A DNA stretch of 11,405 nt, from NCBI GenBank assembly GCA_937960715.1, contig CALGOO010000151.1, forward strand, positions 1 to 11,405. The letters run 5' to 3'. The notes under the pieces were generated by a model, which worked only from the letters and a program-made list of their open reading frames with translations, searched no databases and was not told where the DNA came from. Within the stretch, counting starts at the first letter, position 1; every line of letters begins with the position of its first letter. The DNA is from an uncultured Candidatus Competibacteraceae bacterium (GTDB lineage Bacteria > Pseudomonadota > Gammaproteobacteria > Competibacterales > Competibacteraceae). Made by a program: the position numbers and the translations under genes. Shown piece after piece: positions 6,905-11,405 of the stretch.

Positions 6905-7402
6905 TTAATCGGCGCTGTCCAGACGGACGACGGCCTGGGGCGGACAGCGCGCCAGCAACTCGGTCAGCGGTCCGTGACCGGGAATATCCAGATTCGGGGC
7001 AATATCGCGCAGGGGATAAAGCACGAACGCCCGTTCGTGCAGGCGGGGATGCGGCAGAGTCAGCCGTGGATCGTCGCTGGTGAGTCGATCATACAACAGT
7101 AAATCCAGGTCCAGGATGCGCGCGCCCCAGCGCACGGTCCGGACGCGACCCCGCGCGAGTTCGAGCGTTTGCAACGCCATCAGCAATTGTTGCGGGGTCA
7201 GGCCGGTATCCAGGGCGGCGACGGCGTTGATGTAGTCCGGCTGACCGGGCGGCCCACCGACTGGCGCCGTGCGATACAGCGGCGATTGCGCCACGCAGCC
7301 ACTGGCGAGGATCCCGTTCAGTGCCTGGAACGCGCGCCGGACCTGGCCGATCGGGTCGTCCAGGTTGCTGCCGATGCCGATGTAGGCCCGCGCGGGTCGC
7401 AT
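6905..7402 (-). CDS. folK: 2-amino-4-hydroxy-6-hydroxymethyldihydropteridine pyrophosphokinase (HPPK)
   Basis: Transfers pyrophosphate from ATP to 6-hydroxymethyl-7,8-dihydropterin, a step of folate synthesis. Complete at 165 residues (E. coli 159). Family motifs in order: YIGIGSNL (7-14), SPLYRTAPVG (40-49), QPDYINAV (54-61) and the signature RWGARILDLDLLLYD (91-105), in which D98 and D100 match the two magnesium-binding aspartates (D95 and D97 in E. coli). The ATG lies 16 bases after the pcnB stop; only a weak GGGAA serves as ribosome site. The pcnB-folK-panBC order is common in gammaproteobacteria and suggests one operon. Confidence 0.97.
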   Translation of the reverse strand: MRPARAYIGIGSNLDDPIGQVRRAFQALNGILASGCVAQSPLYRTAPVGGPPGQPDYINAVAALDTGLTPQQLLMALQTLELARGRVRTVRWGARILDLDLLLYDRLTSDDPRLTLPHPRLHERAFVLYPLRDIAPNLDIPGHGPLTELLARCPPQAVVRLDSAD

Positions 7403-7418
7403 GGGACAATTCCCGAAC

Positions 7419-8771
7419 TCAGGCCTCGGACGCCGGTTGAGTGGGCTGGCCGTCCTTGCGGGCGGAGCGCGGTTTACGTCGTCGACGGGACTTGCCCGTT
7501 TTGGCCCTGGCCGCCGGCTGGGTGGCCTGGACGCGGCCAGCGGGGTCCAGCGCCAGCAACCGGGTCCACCAGTCGGCCAGCGTCGCCGCCTGTTCGTCGG
7601 CCTCGGCGCGCAGCAACAGAAAATCGTAGCCGGCGCGGAAGCGGGGATGGTCCAGCAGCCGCAACGAACGTTTCCCGACGGTGACCGTCAGTCGTTGTTG
7701 CAACTCCCAGATTTCCCGCATCGGCAGACTGTGGCGGCGGGGCAGGGCGGTGTGGCGGATTTGCGCCTGGATGACCCGTTCGGCCGCTTCCTGCAAGGCC
7801 ATGTGCGCCTCCAGCCCTTCCGTTTCCAGGTGGCGCATTTGTTCCCGCAGCGGCTCCCACAGCAGGGCGGCGAACAGGAACGCCGGGTTGATCGGCTTGT
7901 TTTCGGCCAACCGGCCGTCGGTGCTGGCGAGCGCCCGGACCAGCAGGGTTTTGGGGTAATGGTGCTGCTGGTGGTTCAAGCAGCGCTCGGTCGCCGGGAA
8001 CAACCAGCCGAACAGGCGGTAATGGCGGAGCAATTCAAAGGTCTGGATGGCGCAGCCGCCCAGAAACAGCTTGAGCACTTCGTCGAACAGCCGGGCCGGC
8101 GGGATCTTTTCGAGCAGATGACCCAGTCGGTGCAGCGGCGCCTCGGTGGCGGGATCGAGCCGGAATCCCAGCTTGGCGGCGAACCGCACCGCCCGCAGCA
8201 GACGCACCGGGTCTTCGTGGTAGTGTTGCGCCGGATCGCCGATCAGCCGGATCAGGCCGGCCCTGAGGTCGGTCATGCCGCCCACGTAATCGAGCACCGC
8301 GAAATCGGCGATGTCGTAGTACAGGGCGTTGATGGTGAAATCCCGCCGCCAGGCGTCGTCTTCGATACTGCCGTAGACATTGTCGCTGAGGATGCGACCG
8401 TCGGCGGCCCGTTCCACGCTGGACCCGTCGTCGTCGTCGCTGTCGCGGCCACAGGCGCGGAAGGTGGCGACCTCGACGATTTCCCGGCCAAACTGGACGT
8501 GCGCCAGCCGGAAGCGGCGACCGATCAGCCGGCAATTGCGAAACAGCTTGTGAACCTGTTCGGGGCGGGCGTCGGTGGCGACGTCGAAATCCTTCGGTTC
8601 GCGGCCGAGCAGCAAATCCCGCACGCCGCCGCCGACCAGACAGGCGCGATAACCGGCTTCGCGCAGCCGGTACAGGACCTTGACCGCGTTGGGGCTGATG
8701 TTGGCCCGCGAGATGTTGTGTTCGGGGCGGGGGATGACAACGGGTGGGGGGTTTAAGCGTGTGGATTCCAA
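7419..8771 (-). CDS. pcnB: Poly(A) polymerase I, predicted non-ATG (TTG) start
   Basis: Adds poly(A) tails to RNA 3' ends, promoting decay by the degradosome. It is 450 residues from the TTG at 8771 (E. coli about 465). The nucleotidyltransferase head has LVGGGVRDLLLG (45-56) and the metal-binding pair D61/D63 in KDFDV; RRDFTINAL is at 142-150. LIGRRFRLAHV (82-92) matches the signature used to tell bacterial poly(A) polymerases from CCA-adding enzymes. The tail is basic (SRRRRKPRSARK), as in E. coli PcnB. No ATG lies between an upstream in-frame stop (8793-8795) and the conserved VVIPRPEHNISRANIS, so a non-ATG start is needed; TTG 8771 is the best choice. E. coli pcnB itself uses AUU. A four-Asp run (112-115) sits in a variable loop. 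First gene of the - strand run, divergent from tRNA-Glu. Confidence 0.96.
   Translation of the reverse strand: MESTRLNPPPVVIPRPEHNISRANISPNAVKVLYRLREAGYRACLVGGGVRDLLLGREPKDFDVATDARPEQVHKLFRNCRLIGRRFRLAHVQFGREIVEVATFRACGRDSDDDDGSSVERAADGRILSDNVYGSIEDDAWRRDFTINALYYDIADFAVLDYVGGMTDLRAGLIRLIGDPAQHYHEDPVRLLRAVRFAAKLGFRLDPATEAPLHRLGHLLEKIPPARLFDEVLKLFLGGCAIQTFELLRHYRLFGWLFPATERCLNHQQHHYPKTLLVRALASTDGRLAENKPINPAFLFAALLWEPLREQMRHLETEGLEAHMALQEAAERVIQAQIRHTALPRRHSLPMREIWELQQRLTVTVGKRSLRLLDHPRFRAGYDFLLLRAEADEQAATLADWWTRLLALDPAGRVQATQPAARAKTGKSRRRRKPRSARKDGQPTQPASEA
8427..8438. repeat. Short (GTC)4 trinucleotide repeat inside pcnB
   Basis: Four GTC units, read on the coding strand as GAC, encode the Asp run 112-115 in a loop between the two catalytic motifs of PcnB. 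In-frame slippage would change only the number of Asp residues. Confidence 0.7.
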
Positions 8772-8788
8772 GGCGCGTTCGCCAACTC

Positions 8789-8816
8789 TTGTTTACAGCG
8801 GGAGCGTGGGTATAAT
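8789..8816 (+). promoter_or_regulatory. Sigma-70-type promoter of tRNA-Glu
   Basis: A consensus -10 box TATAAT (8811-8816) is preceded, with a 16-bp spacer, by TTGTTT (8789-8794) as a weak -35. Transcription would start near 8823, leaving a leader of about 28 nt before the tRNA. It lies in the 79-base gap between the divergent pcnB and tRNA genes; no equally good promoter for pcnB is visible there. Confidence 0.7.
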
Positions 8817-8850
8817 ACTACTTTCCCCTCAAGACGCCACCCGCCATCCC

Positions 8851-8926
8851 GCTCCCTTCGTCTAGTGGCCCAGGACACCGCCCTCTCACGGCGGGAACAG
8901 GGGTTCGAAACCCCTAGGGAGCGCCA
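8851..8926 (+). tRNA. tRNA-Glu (anticodon CTC)
   Basis: A 76-base cloverleaf with encoded CCA end. Acceptor stem GCTCCCT pairs with AGGGAGC (8916-8922), discriminator G, then CCA. The anticodon stem CCGCC/GGCGG (8878-8882/8890-8894) closes loop CTCTCAC, with anticodon CTC at 8885-8887, reading GAG. The T arm has GGTTCGAAA. The body is nearly the same as E. coli tRNA-Glu, whose anticodon is TTC, so this is the GAG-specific isoacceptor common in high-GC genomes. Confidence 0.97.
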
Positions 8927-9058
8927 ATCGAATCAGCCCCGCTGGCGCGGGACAGGGTTCGGGCCAAATGGGCAGCCTGTTGATGAGCAACGCATTTGAT
9001 GGCGTCGATTCGGCGGGCCACCCTGGTTTGTCACCCCCATGAAGGACTTGGATTCAGC

Positions 9059-9295
9059 ATGAACCATGGCCCCCCGCATGTTTCCCAAGACCCTTTTTCT
9101 CGGCCCAGTCTGTTTCAGGTCATCCTCAGCGTGTTGGCTTCCTTTTTCGGGGTGCAGAACAGACAGAATTTCGAACGGGATTTCAAGCACGGCAAGGCCG
9201 CTCACTACATCGTGATCGGGCTGGCGATGACGATCGTGCTGGTCGTGGCGCTCGTCAGCCTTGTCAAGCTGGTGCTGCGCGTCTCGGGCGTCTAG
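9059..9295 (+). CDS. Small single-pass membrane protein, DUF2970 family
   Basis: 78-residue protein of unknown function. The N-terminal half holds the DUF2970 core: SLFQVILSVLASFFGVQ, then NRQNFERDFKHGK. A single strongly hydrophobic helix follows (HYIVIGLAMTIVLVVALVSLVKLVL, about residues 49-73), so it is probably anchored in the inner membrane by its C-terminus with the N-terminus cytoplasmic. The start is the ATG at 9059; the frame can be read back to a TTG at 8996, but the extra residues do not look conserved. An AAGGAC lies about 12 bases upstream. It stands 132 bases after tRNA-Glu and just before the methyltransferase. The family is restricted mainly to gamma- and betaproteobacteria (from memory). 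Confidence 0.8.
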   Translation: MNHGPPHVSQDPFSRPSLFQVILSVLASFFGVQNRQNFERDFKHGKAAHYIVIGLAMTIVLVVALVSLVKLVLRVSGV

Positions 9296-9363
9296 ATCGC
9301 TGGCCGGTTTGAAATGGAAGCAATCGCCGGGTGATCGCCCGAATCGAGCCAGCGAGAGAGGCG

Positions 9364-10125
9364 ATGGATGTGGACGAAGAGCGGCTGATCGAGTGGTTGA
9401 TCGCGTTGCACGATGGTCTGCCGCGCCAAGGCCCGGGCGATGCCGCATCCACCCGACGGGCGCTGGCGCTCTGCGCGGCGTTGCCGGCCGCGCCGGAGAT
9501 TCTCGACATCGGTTGCGGAACCGGCGCGCAGACCTTGACGCTGGCGGCGGCCACGACCGGGCGCGTCACGGCGCTCGACCGATCCCTGGAATTTCTTCGC
9601 TCGTTGCGCCGGGCCGCGATTGAGCGGGGTTGGTCTTCGCGCGTGCGGGTCTGTCAGGGCGACATGCGGGCCTTGCCGTTCCGGGAAGCCCGTTTCGATC
9701 TGATCTGGAGCGAAGGGGCGGTTTATATCATGGGCTTTGACGCGGGGTTGGCGCAGTGGCGGTCGTGGGTCAAGCCCGGAGGGTATTTGGCGGTTTCCGA
9801 ATTGTCCTGGTTCCGGTCTGATCCGCCGGCGGAGTTGAAGACTTTCTTTGATGCGGAATATCCGGCCCTGCGCGGCGTCGAGGCCAATCTGACGGCGGCG
9901 GGCGAACGGGGTTGGCAAGTGGTCGACCACTTTCCGTTGCCGTGGTCGGCCTGGCAGGCGTATTACGCTCCGCTGCGGGAGCGCATTCCGATTTTTCGGG
10001 CAGCCCATGCGGGAGACGCGGACGCCCAAGTCGTGGCCGATTTGACGGAATCCGAAATCGCGCTGATGACCCGTTACGCGACGGATTGCGGCTACGCCTT
10101 TTATGTCCTGCGACGCCGGGATTAG
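9364..10125 (+). CDS. Class I SAM-dependent methyltransferase, substrate unknown
   Basis: 253-residue Rossmann-fold methyltransferase. Motif I EILDIGCGTG (45-54) binds S-adenosylmethionine; the acidic residue after strand 2 is D72 in TALDRS; QGDMRALPF (98-106) and FDLIWSEGAVYIMGF (111-125) correspond to the following motifs, and WVKPGGYLAVSE (135-146) to the strand-5 turn. The C-terminal 100 residues (LSWF.., PLPWSAWQAYYAPL..) form a specificity region that I cannot assign. The chosen ATG at 9364 has GAGAGAGG just upstream; a GTG at 9331 would add 11 residues and cannot be excluded. It resembles general small-molecule methyltransferases such as the YjhP type rather than rRNA or DNA enzymes (no NPPY motif). 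Same strand as DUF2970, 68 bases away, perhaps co-transcribed. Confidence 0.85.
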   Translation: MDVDEERLIEWLIALHDGLPRQGPGDAASTRRALALCAALPAAPEILDIGCGTGAQTLTLAAATTGRVTALDRSLEFLRSLRRAAIERGWSSRVRVCQGDMRALPFREARFDLIWSEGAVYIMGFDAGLAQWRSWVKPGGYLAVSELSWFRSDPPAELKTFFDAEYPALRGVEANLTAAGERGWQVVDHFPLPWSAWQAYYAPLRERIPIFRAAHAGDADAQVVADLTESEIALMTRYATDCGYAFYVLRRRD

Positions 10126-10145
10126 GGGCGCAAAGCGGCAAACTG

Positions 10146-10349
10146 GTGAATACCCCGCGCCTGTTTCGTCATGGCGACGCCTCGATTCCCAGCGGTGCGA
10201 GCTGGTATCTGGCTGACTTGGGCGAATCTCGAGGTCAGCAGATGCTCTACACCCGTCAGGCGCCGCGGCGGCTCAAAGCGTCACGCAAACACGCGCCGAT
10301 CGAAAGCGCCGTTTCCAGCAACCGCATCGAAGGCGTCACCGTCGGTTAG
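10146..10349 (+). pseudogene. Fic-family protein, N-terminal remnant
   Basis: A 67-codon frame from GTG to TAG matches the N-terminal helical part of Fic/DOC proteins: SGASWYLADLGESRGQQ, then LYTRQAPRRLK and IESAVSSNRIEGVTV. SNRIEG (10317-10334) fits the [S/T]xxxE[G/N] autoinhibitory helix motif of class II Fic enzymes. The similarity stops at the TAG right after this motif. The catalytic core with HPFx[D/E]GN, about 200 or more residues, is absent from the following bases in all + frames. It is most simply a truncated gene. Intact Fic proteins transfer AMP or related groups to target proteins. The downstream palindromic repeat may mark the deletion or insertion that removed the rest (inference). 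Confidence 0.75.
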
Positions 10350-10459
10350 TCAGGTGCGTGGTTTGTTGGGGCGTAGCGAACTTGGCGGTCAGGTCAGCCA
10401 CGAACGCGGCCAGCCGGGCGGCGAAAAACTCTCCGCTCAGGCTATTTCCAGCAAAGACC

Positions 10460-10587
10460 TTACCTACCTCATTTCCACGCTCCAGCGCGGGAATGCCGTT
10501 TGGGTTGCTCCAGCCGCCCGCGCCGCCGGCGGAGCGTCGCGCGGCTGGAACCCCGACGCTGGAGCGTGGGGAGCCAGGCAGGGTAAT
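10460..10587. repeat. Nested palindromic element (MITE/REP-like)
   Basis: Three nested inverted repeats share one centre: an outer perfect 13-bp pair CCACGCTCCAGCG / CGCTGGAGCGTGG (10475-10487 and 10557-10569), a middle 9-bp pair TCCAGCCGC / GCGGCTGGA (10509-10517 and 10541-10549), and a self-complementary 10-mer CCGCCGGCGG (10523-10532). Looser similarity extends outward to TTACC/GGTAA. The outer arm resembles the CCACGCTCCAGCGTGG repeats I recall as dispersed in several gammaproteobacterial genomes. It fills the gap between the Fic remnant and the convergent acyl-CoA synthetase. With no T-tract it is not a standard terminator, though the folded RNA could still stop or stabilise transcripts. 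No open frame in this gap looks like a gene. Confidence 0.75.
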
Positions 10588-10598
10588 CCGGAAACCGC

Positions 10599-11405
10599 CT
10601 AAAGAAGCTTGGCCCGTTCGCGCAGGATGAACTTTTGCATCTTGCCGGTCGAGGTCTTGGGCAGCGGGCCGAACACCACGTTCTTGGGCACCTTGAACCG
10701 CGCCAGTTGGTTGCGGCAAAACTCGATGATCTCTTCTTCGGTGACGTGTTCCATGCCCGGCTTGACCGTCACGAAAGCGCAGGGCGTTTCGCCCCACTTC
10801 TCGTCGGGTCGCGCCACCACCGCCACTTCCATGACCGCCGGATGCCGGTACAGCACGTCCTCCACCTCGATGGTGGAGATGTTCTCGCCGCCGGAAATGA
10901 TGATGTCCTTGGAGCGGTCCTTGATGTCGATGTAGCCGTTCTCGTGCCAGACCGCCAGGTCGCCGCTGTGGAACCAACCGCCCTTGAAGGCTTCCTCGCT
11001 GGCGCTGGGATTCTTGAGATAGCCCTTCATCACGTTGTTGCCGCGCATGAAGATTTCGCCGATGCTCTTGCCGTCCTTCGGCAAGGGCTCCAGGGTTTGC
11101 GGATTGGCCACCATCAGCCCTTCCAGCATCGGGTAGCGCACCCCCTGGCGCGATTTCAGCAAGGCCCGTTCTTCCAAAGGCTTTTCGTCCCACTCGTCGT
11201 GCCAGGCGCAGACCACCGACGGGCCGTAAGTTTCCGTCAGGCCATAGGTGTGCGTGACTTCGAAGTTCATCCGTTCCATGCCCTCGATCACCGCCGCCGG
11301 CGGCGCCGCGCCAGCGGTCATCACCTTGACCCGATGATCGATGCCGACCTTCATCTCGTCCGGGGCGTTCTTGAGGGTGTTCAGCACGATCGGCGCGCCG
11401 CAGAA
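10599..11405 (-). CDS. Acyl-CoA synthetase (AMP-forming), C-terminal half, 5' end outside window
   Basis: ATP-dependent ligase activating a carboxylic acid as acyl-AMP and then acyl-CoA. The frame is open through base 11405 (FCGAPIV...), so the first half of a roughly 540-residue protein is missing; 268 residues are visible. Adenylate-forming motifs: YGLTETYG (visible residues 54-61), WFHSGDLAV (144-152), KDRSKDIIISGGENIS (162-177, hinge to the C-terminal lid) and PKTSTGKMQKF (249-259), containing the catalytic lysine K255. CAWHDEWDEKP and LLKSRQGVRY are typical of the medium/long-chain fatty acid and AAE-type branch, but the substrate cannot be set without the N-terminal half. It is convergent with the Fic remnant and the methyltransferase. 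No defect seen in the visible part. Confidence 0.93.
   Translation of the reverse strand, partial: FCGAPIVLNTLKNAPDEMKVGIDHRVKVMTAGAAPPAAVIEGMERMNFEVTHTYGLTETYGPSVVCAWHDEWDEKPLEERALLKSRQGVRYPMLEGLMVANPQTLEPLPKDGKSIGEIFMRGNNVMKGYLKNPSASEEAFKGGWFHSGDLAVWHENGYIDIKDRSKDIIISGGENISTIEVEDVLYRHPAVMEVAVVARPDEKWGETPCAFVTVKPGMEHVTEEEIIEFCRNQLARFKVPKNVVFGPLPKTSTGKMQKFILRERAKLL

Noticed and set aside
7401..8756. Long open frame of 451 codons on + opposite pcnB
   Set aside because: It is antisense to a clearly conserved gene, is rich in low-complexity Gln/Gly/Val composition typical of high-GC shadow frames, and shows no recognisable domain.
8900..8926. tRNA-Glu 3' end as an integration (att) site
   Set aside because: I found no direct repeat of the tRNA 3' end downstream and no integrase gene in the window.
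8938..8951. CCCGC/GCGGG hairpin after tRNA-Glu
   Set aside because: No T-tract follows; not enough to call a terminator.
10336..11193. Open frame of 285 codons on - overlapping the acyl-CoA synthetase
   Set aside because: The synthetase frame carries every family motif; this frame is an out-of-register shadow that extends into the palindromic repeat.

Overview
The window is high-GC DNA from a proteobacterium, most likely a gammaproteobacterium. Three things point there: a DnaK C-terminus close to the Escherichia coli protein, a PcnB-type poly(A) polymerase next to folK, panB and panC, and a DUF2970 membrane protein. I cannot name a genus from the sequence. Most of it is chromosomal housekeeping DNA interrupted by two patches of decayed mobile or accessory DNA.

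Left part (1-2375, + strand): the 3' two thirds of dnaK, a strong intrinsic terminator, then complete dnaJ. Next (2376-4053) comes a more AT-rich stretch carrying the C-terminal remnant of an IS4-type transposase on the - strand. Directly abutting it is a two-gene + strand operon: a hotdog acyl-CoA thioesterase and a halohydrin-dehalogenase-like SDR protein. The SDR protein keeps the halide-pocket motif of that family but has alanine where the catalytic tyrosine should be. This pair is the least ordinary biology in the window.

Centre (4121-8771, - strand): a tight run pcnB > folK > panB > panC > AEC-family transporter. It covers RNA polyadenylation, one folate-pathway step, two pantothenate-pathway steps and a membrane carrier that is probably co-transcribed with panC. 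A tRNA-Glu(CTC) gene with a clear TATAAT promoter is transcribed divergently from pcnB.

Right part (8851-11405): after the tRNA come a small DUF2970 membrane protein and a class I SAM methyltransferase, both on +. They are followed by a truncated Fic-family N-terminus and a nested palindromic repeat. On the - strand is the C-terminal half of an acyl-CoA synthetase that runs off the window. The Fic remnant and palindrome form a second decayed patch between convergent genes.

I did not find a CRISPR array, a phage, a complete transposon or an obvious new multi-gene system. The best candidates for novelty are the active-site-altered halohydrin dehalogenase homologue with its thioesterase partner, the orphaned Fic autoinhibitory segment, and the possible link of the AEC carrier to pantothenate.
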